Below, one piece after another: positions 29,572 through 37,713 of a stretch of DNA of 64,000 nucleotides. Origin of the DNA: Ruegeria marina. Its GTDB lineage: Bacteria; Pseudomonadota; Alphaproteobacteria; Rhodobacterales; Rhodobacteraceae. Made by a program: the position numbers and the translations under genes. The DNA lies in NCBI RefSeq assembly GCF_900101475.1, contig NZ_FMZV01000005.1:248001-312000 (forward strand), read 5' to 3'. Every line of letters begins with the position of its first letter. The stretch's first letter is position 1. The notes beneath the pieces are model-generated. The model saw nothing but the letters and a program-made list of their open reading frames with translations, did not search any database and had not been told where the DNA came from.

Positions 29572-29611
29572 ATACAGTAGAGTGCCGTCAAGGGACAGAA
29601 AGAAGGCTGGA

Positions 29612-30841
29612 ATGCAGATCGGCATTATCGCGGATGATTTCACCGGAGCCTCGGATATTGCGCTGACCCTGGCAGAGGCGGGATTCCGCGTGGCGCAGTT
29701 CAATGGCGTCCCAGACACTGCGGCCGAGCCCGGGCTTCAGGCCGGTGTCGTGGCGCTGAAGTCGCGCACCGCGCCGGTGGATCAGGCCGTGGCCGAGAGC
29801 CTTGCCGCCTGCGACTGGCTGCTGGCGCAGGGCTGTGGTCAGATCGTGTCCAAGGTATGCTCGACCTTCGACAGTACCCCGCAGGGCAACATCGGCCCGG
29901 TGCTTGAAGCATTGGCCGGCCGTCTGGGCGCGCGGCATATCATGGTTTGCCCTGCCTTCCCCGAAAATGGCCGGTCGGTTTACCAGGGCCATCTCTTTGT
30001 GGGGGACAGGCTGCTCAATGAAAGCGGGATGCAGGACCATCCGCTGACCCCGATGACCGATGCCGACTTGCGTCGGGTTCTCGCGGCGCAGACCCGATGG
30101 CCGGTCGCACATGTGCCGGCACAGGTGGTCGCCCGGGGCAGCGACGCAATCCTTGCCGCGCTGCCTGAAACGCCTGCCATGGTGATTGTCGATGCGATCC
30201 GCGATGCCGACCTGTTCACGATCGGAACTGCTGCGCGGGATCAGGTGCTGCTGTGCGGGGGATCGGGTATCGCGCTGGGGTTGCCTGCGAACCATGGCGC
30301 CGTTCGTGCCGAGCCGTCCTGGGATCCGGTCTCTGGCCCGGGTGTCGTTCTTTCCGGCTCCTGCTCGCGCGCGACCCGAGCGCAGGTGGCCCGGTTTCGC
30401 GAGAGGCATCCGTCGATCGAAGTGTCGGCGCAGGCGGTCATGAACGGATCGGTCACAGCCGAAAAACTGGCCGACTGGGTGCTTGGTCAGGCCGGTGTGC
30501 CGCTGGTCTACTCCTCGGCCGATCCGCAAGCGGTTCTGGACGCTCAGCAGGCCTTTGGGCGAGAGGCGTCCGCACATGCCATAGAAATGCTGTTTGCCCG
30601 GCTTGCGTGCATTCTTGCCGAAAACGGGGTGTCCCGGATCGTTGTCGCGGGGGGAGAGACCTCGGGCGCGGTGGTGTCGGGTCTAGGCGCGCGGGTACTC
30701 TATATCGGACGCCGGATCGCACCGGGGGTGCCTCTGGTTCACGTGCAGGGCAGGCAATTGGCCCTTGCGCTGAAGTCGGGGAACTTCGGAGACGAGCAGT
30801 TTTTCGAAACCGCCCTTGCTGCAATGGAGGGCGGCAGATGA
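29612..30841 (+). CDS. otnK: OtnK, 3-oxo-tetronate kinase
   Basis: 409-residue four-carbon acid sugar kinase. The N-terminal domain opens IGIIADDFTGASDIALTLAE and the C-terminal nucleotide-binding domain has SRIVVAGGETSGAVVSGLG near residue 345. Characterised OtnK phosphorylates 3-oxo-tetronate at O4 in D-threonate, L-threonate or D-erythronate catabolism. Start ATG 29612 gives the family N-terminus. It overlaps otnC by four bases. The usual dehydrogenase and isomerase genes are not adjacent. Confidence 0.9.
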   Translation: MQIGIIADDFTGASDIALTLAEAGFRVAQFNGVPDTAAEPGLQAGVVALKSRTAPVDQAVAESLAACDWLLAQGCGQIVSKVCSTFDSTPQGNIGPVLEALAGRLGARHIMVCPAFPENGRSVYQGHLFVGDRLLNESGMQDHPLTPMTDADLRRVLAAQTRWPVAHVPAQVVARGSDAILAALPETPAMVIVDAIRDADLFTIGTAARDQVLLCGGSGIALGLPANHGAVRAEPSWDPVSGPGVVLSGSCSRATRAQVARFRERHPSIEVSAQAVMNGSVTAEKLADWVLGQAGVPLVYSSADPQAVLDAQQAFGREASAHAIEMLFARLACILAENGVSRIVVAGGETSGAVVSGLGARVLYIGRRIAPGVPLVHVQGRQLALALKSGNFGDEQFFETALAAMEGGR

Positions 30842-31482
30842 GCGAAGAGACCCGCGCCCGCGAGGATATCTGCCGTATCGCCAGGTCGATGTTCGACCGG
30901 GGGCTGACCTGTGGTGCCTCGGGTAATATTTCGGTCCGGCTTTCGGACGGGACCCTGCTGGTCACTCCCACCGGCAGTTCGATGGGCTTTCTAGATCCAG
31001 CCCGGATAAGCCTTCTGTCTGCGGACATGCACCATCTGAGTGGCGATGCCCCGACCAAGGAGATGCCGCTGCATTCGGCCTTTTACGAAACGCGCAGCGA
31101 GACCGGAGCGGTCGTTCACCTGCATTCGACACATGCGGTGGCCTTGTCTATGTTGCCGGACACCGACCCCGATAACGTGCTGCCCGCCCTGACACCTTAT
31201 GCGCTGATGCGACTGGGCAAGGTTCAGCTTTTGCCCTTTTTCCTGCCGGGCGACAGTGCGATGGGGGCGGCGGTGCGGGGGCTGGCCGGAAGACGTTCGG
31301 CCGTTCTGCTGGCCAATCACGGACCGGTGGTCGCGGGCAAGGACCTTTGGGCGGCGGCCTTCGCCATGGAGGAACTTGAAGAAACCGCGAAACTGGCGCT
31401 GCTCATGCGGGGCATGAACCCGCGTCTGCTGAGCGACGAGCAGATCCGTGATGTTGTCCGCGCCTTCGATGTCGACTGGTGA
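30838..31482 (+). CDS. otnC: OtnC, 3-oxo-tetronate 4-phosphate decarboxylase
   Basis: 214-residue class II aldolase-fold enzyme. The metal site histidines appear as VVHLHSTHAVALS, with a third His in LLANHGPVVAG. Family signature GLTCGASGNISVRLSDG is N-terminal. It decarboxylates 3-oxo-tetronate 4-phosphate towards dihydroxyacetone phosphate. The coupled start (ATGA) with otnK supports the pathway assignment. A generic class II aldolase is the main alternative. Confidence 0.88.
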   Translation: MSEETRAREDICRIARSMFDRGLTCGASGNISVRLSDGTLLVTPTGSSMGFLDPARISLLSADMHHLSGDAPTKEMPLHSAFYETRSETGAVVHLHSTHAVALSMLPDTDPDNVLPALTPYALMRLGKVQLLPFFLPGDSAMGAAVRGLAGRRSAVLLANHGPVVAGKDLWAAAFAMEELEETAKLALLMRGMNPRLLSDEQIRDVVRAFDVDW

Positions 31483-31689
31483 TAACCGGCGGTCTGCCTT
31501 CCTGAGTGCGCCTTGACCAAGGATTGCCCCTGGCGCGGCTCGGGACATCCCGATCGCCGCACCTGCGTTCGATGACCCGGAATGAAGCGATACCGTCGAA
31601 GCCGCTGCTGGCCGAGGCCGGCGGTTCGAAGCGTCTTTCACCGGATATGGTGCCCTCGCAACAAATCGGGCGACCCTTGGCGGGGGCGG

Positions 31690-32412
31690 TCAGATCTGCA
31701 GGGAACCCACGCTTGCTCCGCCGCAGACATAGAGCGTCTGGCCGGTGACAAAGCTGTTTTCGGGGTCGCAGAAGAACAGGAAGGCGCGGGTGACGTCATC
31801 GACCCGGCCGATGCGGCCCACGGGGATGCGCTGGGCCAGCGCCTGCTGCTGCGGGCTGTCCTTTTCCACGATGCCCCAGAAATTGTCGGTCAGGATCGGC
31901 CCCGGCGCCACCACGTTGACGGTGATGCCATGCGGCGCCAGTTCCAGTGCCCAGGTGCGGGCCATGCCGATCATCCCGGCCTTGGTGGCGCCATAGGCGG
32001 TGCGGGTGGGTGCGCCCAGCGCCGCGCGGGATCCGTTGAACATCACCCTGCCAAAGCGGCGCGCCTTCATCGCGGGCAGGAACGCCTTGAGCAGTGTCAG
32101 CGCCGAGCCGAGGTGCAATTGCGCCAGCCCGGTGATGTCCGAGGGTTCGGCCTCTTCGATCAGGTTGGGCCAGATCAGGCCTGCATTGTGGATCAGGTGG
32201 GTGACCTCGTGGTTGGCGGCCACCTGGGCTGCGGCCTCGGCCACCGCCTGTGGGTCCAGGAGATCGGCCTCGACGGAAAACAGGCGGGTATGGGTGAATT
32301 CGGGCGCGTGGCGCGAGATCGAGACGACGGTATAGTCGCGCGCCAGGAGCGCCTGCGCCAGGTCCGCGCCGATGCCCTTGTTGCCTCCGGTGATGACGGC
32401 GGTATGGGTCAT
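31690..32412 (-). CDS. Short-chain dehydrogenase/reductase
   Basis: 240 residues with the NAD(P) motif TGGNKGIG at residues 8-15, HNAG at about 75-78, and the catalytic set S128 and Y140-GAT-K144. It looks like a functional classical SDR. It is the last gene of the leftward catabolic operon. Its upstream neighbour is the cyclase, overlapped by four bases. In the pathway proposed here it might interconvert dioxindole and isatin or handle a hydroxyacyl intermediate, but the substrate is not visible from sequence. Confidence 0.9.
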   Translation of the reverse strand: MTHTAVITGGNKGIGADLAQALLARDYTVVSISRHAPEFTHTRLFSVEADLLDPQAVAEAAAQVAANHEVTHLIHNAGLIWPNLIEEAEPSDITGLAQLHLGSALTLLKAFLPAMKARRFGRVMFNGSRAALGAPTRTAYGATKAGMIGMARTWALELAPHGITVNVVAPGPILTDNFWGIVEKDSPQQQALAQRIPVGRIGRVDDVTRAFLFFCDPENSFVTGQTLYVCGGASVGSLQI

Positions 32413-33185
32413 GTCTCCTCCACCAGCGCCAGCACCCTCAGCGGGCTGCCGGTGCCGTTCTTGATCTTCAGGGGGGCCGCGATCAGCACCGCGCCGGTTG
32501 CAGGTAGCTGGTCGAGGTCCGAGAGGCATTGCAGCCCGAAGCGTCCCGCGCCGTGCAGGTAGTAATGCGCCGGGTAGGGCGGGGTATAGTGGCTGCCTTG
32601 TCCCGCATCGGTGCCCACGGTTTCCACGCCAAAGCCGCGAATGTCGCGCTGGTCGATCAGGAAGCGGATCGCTTCCGGCGTCGGCCCCGGCGAATGCGGC
32701 CCGTCCTCGCGCATGTTGAGGTATTCGGCCCCGCGCCGTTTCGACCAGTCGGTACGCATCAGCACCCAGGCCCCGGACGGGATGCGGCCATGGCTGGCCT
32801 CCCATGCCTCGATCAGCGGTACGGTCAGCTCGAAGTCCTCGTCTCTCGCCGCGCCTTCGGAACAGTCGATGACACAGGCCGGGCCGATGAAATCGGCCGG
32901 GGCGATCTCGTCCACCGCCGCGCGCGGCAGGTCGCGGCCCGAGATCCAGTGCGCGGGCGCGTCGAAATGGGTGCCGGTGTGTTCCGACATCGAGATATTG
33001 TGCCATTTCCACGCCGGGCCGCGATGGTCATAAGCGCTGATCTCCTCCATCCGGAAGCGGGCGCATTGGCCAAACTCGGGCGGAAGGATGATGACCGGGA
33101 AATCGGGGTCGAGCGTATGGGTGAGGTCCACCACCCGGATTTCACCGGTAGCGATGCGGGAGGCGAAATTGGCAAGCGTGCTCAT
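32409..33185 (-). CDS. Cyclase-family metal hydrolase (isatin hydrolase/kynurenine formamidase-like)
   Basis: 258 residues. The metal-binding signature H69-TGTHFDAPAH79-W is complete, with the three His and the Asp in the usual places. A His is present in the N-terminal VVDLTHTLDPDFP and TDW in WVLMRTDWSKR. This family includes kynurenine formamidase and isatin hydrolase, both of which open an N-acyl or lactam bond next to an aniline. Start 33185 has GGGAGGAGAAGG upstream and overlaps the DUF35-SDR stop. With a Rieske oxygenase, CoA ligase and aldolase-type genes alongside, isatin hydrolase is the best guess. Other amidohydrolase or cyclase roles remain possible. Confidence 0.85.
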   Translation of the reverse strand: MSTLANFASRIATGEIRVVDLTHTLDPDFPVIILPPEFGQCARFRMEEISAYDHRGPAWKWHNISMSEHTGTHFDAPAHWISGRDLPRAAVDEIAPADFIGPACVIDCSEGAARDEDFELTVPLIEAWEASHGRIPSGAWVLMRTDWSKRRGAEYLNMREDGPHSPGPTPEAIRFLIDQRDIRGFGVETVGTDAGQGSHYTPPYPAHYYLHGAGRFGLQCLSDLDQLPATGAVLIAAPLKIKNGTGSPLRVLALVEET

Positions 33186-34438
33186 GCGCCTTCTCCTCCC
33201 AGCGTCATTTCGCGTTCCAGCACCTTGGGGTCGCGGCGGAACCGGTCGCGCAGGTCCTGAGCGATGTCGCCGCACCAGACGTCTTCCAATCCCCGTTGCA
33301 GCCCGTCCACGACCGACCGCGCCAGCGCCAGCGCCGTCACGCGCGGCGGCGGCAGCGGCTGGTACCAGTCGTCCTCTTCGGTGGGGCCAAAGAAGACGTT
33401 CATCACCCTCAGCCCCGAGGGCCGGAATTCGGCGCGCAGCGACTGGCTGAGCGAATAGGCCCCGGCCTGGCTGGCGGAATAGGCGCCAAAGGGGCGGGCG
33501 TTGCTCAGCGCGCCGACGCTGAGCAGGTTGACCCAGGCGGCGGCGGCGTTCACTCCGTCGGCGGCGCGGGCGCACATGCCGGGGCCAAAGGCCTGCGCCA
33601 GCCGCATCAGGCCGAGGTAGTTCACTTCCAGTTCGTCGCGGGCAAAGCCGGTGTCGCCCCGGTCGAGCACGCCGCCGGGGCGCAGGAAGCGGGCGGTGTT
33701 GATCAGGATATCGGTCTTGCCGCCGATCTCGCCCGCCAGTTTCTGCACGGATGCGGTGTCGGTCACATCCATCGGCAGGATTTCGACCCCCAGCGCCTGT
33801 AGTTCGGCGCGCTGCGGATAGGGTCGCCAGCTTTCCGGCTCTCCCGCGAAAATGATCGCGGCGCCCGCCTGTTTCAGGGCGCGGGCCAGCGCGGGCGCCT
33901 GCGCGCTGCGGGCGTCGGTGATCAGTACGCGTCGGTGTTTGGGATCGGCAGAGAGGGCACGCATCAGCGGATCGTCCTCCATGTTCGGGGTGTCGGTTTC
34001 GGGCAGGGCGACCAATACGCCCTGTCCTGCCTGGTCAAGCCGGGCCACCACGCGGACACGGGCGTGGCGCGCCACGTCGCCATGTATATGGGCCAGCACC
34101 GTGGGGCCTGCATCGAGCTGCACGGTGCCCGCGCGCCACGGCATCCGCTCGCGGAAGTAAAGGCGGGGCGAGGTCTGCACCGTGGTCTCGGCGATCAGCG
34201 TGCCACCCGGCGCCATGTCCTGCCACGGCAGGTCGGTGGACAGACAGGCGGAACAGGCGTCGCGCGGCGGGTATTGCACCTTGCCGCATTCGGCGCAGCG
34301 TTGCAGGGCGAACCGCCCCTCGGCGGCGGCGGCGGTCAGGTGAAGGGCGGCACGCGACCGCACCTCGGGCGGGCGGGTCGGTGAAACCGACCGTTTCTGC
34401 GGGTTTTTCTTGGGTGGCGGGGCCAGAGGATGGGTCAT
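33182..34438 (-). CDS. DUF35 (zinc ribbon/OB-fold) protein fused to a degenerate SDR
   Basis: 418 residues. Residues about 35-145 are a DUF35 module with rubredoxin-like cysteines C48, C51, C62 and C65 and an OB fold (TLIAETTVQTSPRLYF). Residues about 165-418 have an SDR fold that lacks the glycine-rich TGxxxGIG motif (VLITDARSAQ instead), and the catalytic YxxxK has become Y320-SAS-Q324. The SDR half is therefore probably not a working dehydrogenase. DUF35 proteins partner thiolase-like proteins and, in steroid degradation, form Ltp2-type retro-aldolases. Its stop/start overlaps with both neighbours support joint function with the thiolase-like protein upstream. Confidence 0.88.
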   Translation of the reverse strand: MTHPLAPPPKKNPQKRSVSPTRPPEVRSRAALHLTAAAAEGRFALQRCAECGKVQYPPRDACSACLSTDLPWQDMAPGGTLIAETTVQTSPRLYFRERMPWRAGTVQLDAGPTVLAHIHGDVARHARVRVVARLDQAGQGVLVALPETDTPNMEDDPLMRALSADPKHRRVLITDARSAQAPALARALKQAGAAIIFAGEPESWRPYPQRAELQALGVEILPMDVTDTASVQKLAGEIGGKTDILINTARFLRPGGVLDRGDTGFARDELEVNYLGLMRLAQAFGPGMCARAADGVNAAAAWVNLLSVGALSNARPFGAYSASQAGAYSLSQSLRAEFRPSGLRVMNVFFGPTEEDDWYQPLPPPRVTALALARSVVDGLQRGLEDVWCGDIAQDLRDRFRRDPKVLEREMTLGGEGA

Positions 34439-35610
34439 GCGCGCGCTCCGGTGGTCAGCACTGCGGCGCTGGAACACAGGCCCCGGTCGAAGTTGATCAT
34501 GCCAAAGCCCGACACAAGCGCCCGTTCCGCGTCCGGCACTTGTGTGCCGCCGGCCTGTCCGGTGACCTGGCGGATCGCCTCGACCATGCCGATGAAACCG
34601 CCCGCCGCCCCGGCCTGACCAGCCGACAGTTGGCCGCCCGAGGTGTTGTGCGGGAAGTCGCCCGAGATGGTCAGATCCTTGTTGCGGAGATACGCGGGGC
34701 CCTCGCCCTTGGCGCAGAACCCCAGATCCTCGATCTGCATCATCGAGATCACAGGATAGTCGTCATAGGTCTGCACCAGATTCATCTCCTGCGGTCCCAT
34801 TCCAGCCTGATCCCAGAGCACGTCCACATCCATCGTCCAGCCCCCGCGCAGCTGGATCGGGTCGTCGGCATGGGCATTGTGTCGTTCAATGGCTGCCGCC
34901 AGCCTTGCATAGGGCAGGCCAAGAGACTGCGCGCGCTCCTCGGACATGACCAGAAACGCCTCGGCCCCCGCGCAAGGCATCACACAGTCAAAGAGCGCGA
35001 TCGGTTCGGCGATAGGGCGGGCGTCCAGGTATTGCTGCATGGTCAGCGGTTTCTTCATCACCGCGTTCGGGTTTTTCAGCGCATTGTCGCGCTGGGCCAC
35101 GCAGAGGCGCCCGAAATCCTCGCGCGTGGCGCCGTATTCGGTCATGTAGCGGTCGGTGAGCAGGGCAAAGCTGGCGTTGGGGCCGCCGTAGCCATAGGGG
35201 TAGCTCGCGTCCATGGCGAAGCGCGAGAAGCTCGAAAGGAGTTGGCGGAAACTGTCGATATGGTTGGTATCGCCCGCGACGCAGGCGATGATCTCGGCAT
35301 CGCCCGCCTGTATCGCGCGCGCCGCCCGGCGCAGCGCCACGCCTGCCGAGGCGCCGCCCATCGGGATATGGTCGAGCCAGCGCGGGCAGAGGCCCAGATG
35401 CTGGGTCAGTCCTACGGCGGTATCAGGGAAAAGCGTGAAGGACGACACCGAGAACCCATCGAGTTCAGCCGGTTTCAGCCCCGCCGCCTGCAGCGATCCG
35501 CGCAAGGCGGTGGCGATCCAGTGATGCGCGGTGTCGATGGAATAGCGCTGATAGGGGGTCGAGAAGGGCGCGACCAGCGCCACCCCTTCATAAGAGGCAG
35601 GCCGCGCCAT
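34435..35610 (-). CDS. Thiolase-like (Ltp/SCP2-type) protein without thiolase catalytic residues
   Basis: 391 residues of the thiolase fold, from the lipid-transfer/SCP2-thiolase branch. The nucleophile loop reads HIPMGGASAGVALRR, without the thiolase cysteine. The C-terminal loop reads NTSGGQLSAGQAGAAGG, without the usual GHP histidine. Classical thiolysis is therefore unlikely. In steroid catabolism such proteins act as aldolases once bound to a DUF35 partner, and exactly that partner is the next gene (four-base overlap). The start at 35610 forms TGATG with the CoA-ligase stop. Confidence 0.87.
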   Translation of the reverse strand: MARPASYEGVALVAPFSTPYQRYSIDTAHHWIATALRGSLQAAGLKPAELDGFSVSSFTLFPDTAVGLTQHLGLCPRWLDHIPMGGASAGVALRRAARAIQAGDAEIIACVAGDTNHIDSFRQLLSSFSRFAMDASYPYGYGGPNASFALLTDRYMTEYGATREDFGRLCVAQRDNALKNPNAVMKKPLTMQQYLDARPIAEPIALFDCVMPCAGAEAFLVMSEERAQSLGLPYARLAAAIERHNAHADDPIQLRGGWTMDVDVLWDQAGMGPQEMNLVQTYDDYPVISMMQIEDLGFCAKGEGPAYLRNKDLTISGDFPHNTSGGQLSAGQAGAAGGFIGMVEAIRQVTGQAGGTQVPDAERALVSGFGMINFDRGLCSSAAVLTTGARA

Positions 35611-37223
35611 CACGCCACCTGCCGTTTCTTGAGATGGGTGAGGGTCACGGTTGCGGGATCGTCCAGCAGCGCCTGCGCCATCTCCTTCAGCGCCTTGCGC
35701 TGGATCTTTTGCGTGGGGGTCAGGGGCAGCGCATCGACAAAGGCGATGTAGCCCGGCACCTTGTAATAGGCCATCTGGGTCAGCGCCCAATCGGCGATCT
35801 GAACGGCCAGCTCGGGCGAGGGGTCGGCTACCTTGAGACATGCAAAGACCTCGTCGCCGCGCAGCGCGTCGGGCACGGCGGCCACGCCTGCCGCCTGAAT
35901 GGCAGGGTGGCGCATCAGCACGCTTTCGACCTCGACCGCGGCGATATTTTCGCCCGACCGGCGGATCACGTTCTTCTTGCGGTCCACGAAGAAGAACCGG
36001 CCCCCGGTATCGCGGCGCACGATATCGCCGGTGTGAAACCAGCCGCCTTGCCAGGCTTCGGCGGTGGCTTCGGGATTTTTGTAATAGTGCGAGAAAAAGC
36101 CGTAGCGCGGATCAGGACCGGCGTTGCGCACCAGCAGCTCGCCGGGTTCGTCCGGAGCCGCGTCCTGCCCGGTGTCGGTCACGACACGGGCGTCGACCCA
36201 ACCTTCGGCCCGACCAAGGCAGGACTGGCCTATCAGCCGGTCGGGCGTGTGGGCGGCGATCACCGCGCCGGCGCCGGTTTCGGTCATCGCCCAGGCCTCG
36301 ATCAGGGGAAAGCCGAAGCGCGCTTCGAACCCGGCCTGCAGCTTGGGATCGATCCCGGCGCCGAAGCCGAAGCGCACCTGATGGGACCGCTCCTCTGGCG
36401 CCTCGGGCAAGGACATCAGGATCGAGGGCATGACGCCCAGGTAATGCAGGCAGGTGGCGCGCGCGGCGGTCACGTCGGCCCACCAGCTGGACGGGTGGAA
36501 CCGGTCGAGGGCGATCAGGCAGCCGCCCACGGTGACCATCGCCATGAAGGAATAGGCCATCGCGTTCATGTGGAAAATGGGCAGTGGCGTGATCATCCGC
36601 TCGCCATCTTCGGTCAGGGAGGCGACGCCGCCCAAATCGGCATACCAGCGGCCCGCCAGCAGGAAATAGGCATTGGGCAGCACGCAGCCCTTGGGGTTGC
36701 CGGTGGTGCCCGAGGTATAGAGCACCGCTGCCTCGCGCGCCTCTCCGGTCAGGGGCTCGGCCACGGCGGCATTTGCGCGGGGCGGGGGCGGTGTGTCATC
36801 GGCCCCGATGACCGGGGCCGCGAGGCCCGCCGCCGCGGCGGCGGCGCGCAGTTCGTCAAGGCGGGCGGGCAGAGCGATGACCAACGCGGGTTCGGCATGG
36901 CCCAGCAGGTATTCCAGTTCGGCGGCGCGCAGGTCGGGATTGATCGGCACGATCGAGGCGCCGATGCGGTTGAGCGCGGCAAAGACCTCGAAGAACTCGG
37001 GGCGGTTTTCCAAGAGCACAGCGACGCGCATGCCGGGTCCGTATCCGGCACGTTCCAGCACCTCGGCGCGGGTATCGACCCGGACCAGGAACGTGCCGTA
37101 GGAGACCGGCCCCGCCTCGATCCCATAGGTCGCAGCCGTTCCGGGCAGCACCTCAAGCACCGGCCGGTCCGGCCAGCGCGCCGCCGTGGCCGCAATGGCG
37201 GCATAGACGCTTTCGGCGCTCAT
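35610..37223 (-). CDS. Acyl/aryl-CoA ligase (AMP-forming)
   Basis: 537-residue ANL-superfamily enzyme. It has the P-loop motif AVLYTSGTTGNPKGC, the A5 motif WAMTETGAG, the adenylate-binding WFHTGDIVRRD and a C-terminal lysine in LTPTQKIQRKAL. It activates a carboxylate to its CoA thioester using ATP; FVDRKKNVIRRSGENI is a hallmark of the fatty/aryl acid branch. The position downstream of the dioxygenase subunits suggests that it activates a ring-hydroxylated acid. Start 37223 overlaps the beta-subunit stop (ATGA). Confidence 0.92.
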   Translation of the reverse strand: MSAESVYAAIAATAARWPDRPVLEVLPGTAATYGIEAGPVSYGTFLVRVDTRAEVLERAGYGPGMRVAVLLENRPEFFEVFAALNRIGASIVPINPDLRAAELEYLLGHAEPALVIALPARLDELRAAAAAAGLAAPVIGADDTPPPPRANAAVAEPLTGEAREAAVLYTSGTTGNPKGCVLPNAYFLLAGRWYADLGGVASLTEDGERMITPLPIFHMNAMAYSFMAMVTVGGCLIALDRFHPSSWWADVTAARATCLHYLGVMPSILMSLPEAPEERSHQVRFGFGAGIDPKLQAGFEARFGFPLIEAWAMTETGAGAVIAAHTPDRLIGQSCLGRAEGWVDARVVTDTGQDAAPDEPGELLVRNAGPDPRYGFFSHYYKNPEATAEAWQGGWFHTGDIVRRDTGGRFFFVDRKKNVIRRSGENIAAVEVESVLMRHPAIQAAGVAAVPDALRGDEVFACLKVADPSPELAVQIADWALTQMAYYKVPGYIAFVDALPLTPTQKIQRKALKEMAQALLDDPATVTLTHLKKRQVA

Positions 37224-37696
37224 GGCAGGAGCTGGATATTGCCGAAGGCGGCGTCGCAATTCAGCAACTCGACCTTCTTGCCCGCGATGCGGAACGCCCC
37301 ATCCACCATCGCCAGATCATGCGTCACTGTCAGCGCCAGCAATTGCTGTTCGTCCAGCCGGGTTTCGACATAATGCATGTTGGTCACGGTCTGGAACCGC
37401 CCCGCCTCGGGTTCGAACAGATCAACGAAGGGCCGCTGGATCACGTGGTGGCAGCGCGACTTGGGTTTCTGCGAGAAGGTGCGCTCGCCGTTCAGCCGCT
37501 CGACCCTGAGGCGCAGCATGAAGTTGTCCTCGTAAAGGAACGAGGTGGCGTTGACCGGATCGGCCTGCTTGTAGTCGAGCGGCATCCAGTAGACCGCGTC
37601 GGGCAGCCACAGGTCGAGCCATTCGGTATAGCGGCCCTCGTCCAGCATCCGGGTCTCGGCATAGATGAAGTCGATCACGTCGTCGCGGGTGGTCAT
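37220..37696 (-). CDS. Aromatic-ring-hydroxylating dioxygenase, beta subunit
   Basis: 158-residue SnoaL/NTF2-fold small subunit (DVIDFIYAETRMLDEGRY, EWLDLWLPDAVYWMPLDY) that builds the alpha3beta3 oxygenase; it holds no metal. The GAGGGG nine bases upstream favours ATG at 37696. A longer start at 37717 overlaps the alpha stop in ATGA style and is equally plausible. It is always paired with the alpha subunit, here directly upstream. Confidence 0.9.
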   Translation of the reverse strand: MTTRDDVIDFIYAETRMLDEGRYTEWLDLWLPDAVYWMPLDYKQADPVNATSFLYEDNFMLRLRVERLNGERTFSQKPKSRCHHVIQRPFVDLFEPEAGRFQTVTNMHYVETRLDEQQLLALTVTHDLAMVDGAFRIAGKKVELLNCDAAFGNIQLLP

Positions 37697-37713
37697 GGTT
37701 CCATTCCCCTCGC

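Noticed and set aside
31690-33012. A 440-codon frame that appears to fuse an N-terminal extension to the SDR
   Set aside because: The first 200 codons are a frame-shifted shadow of the cyclase gene. The SDR begins at 32412 with a proper Rossmann motif.
32409-33575. A 388-codon frame extending the cyclase upstream
   Set aside because: The extension overlaps the DUF35-SDR gene out of frame; ATG 33185 has a strong ribosome-binding site and gives the family-length protein.
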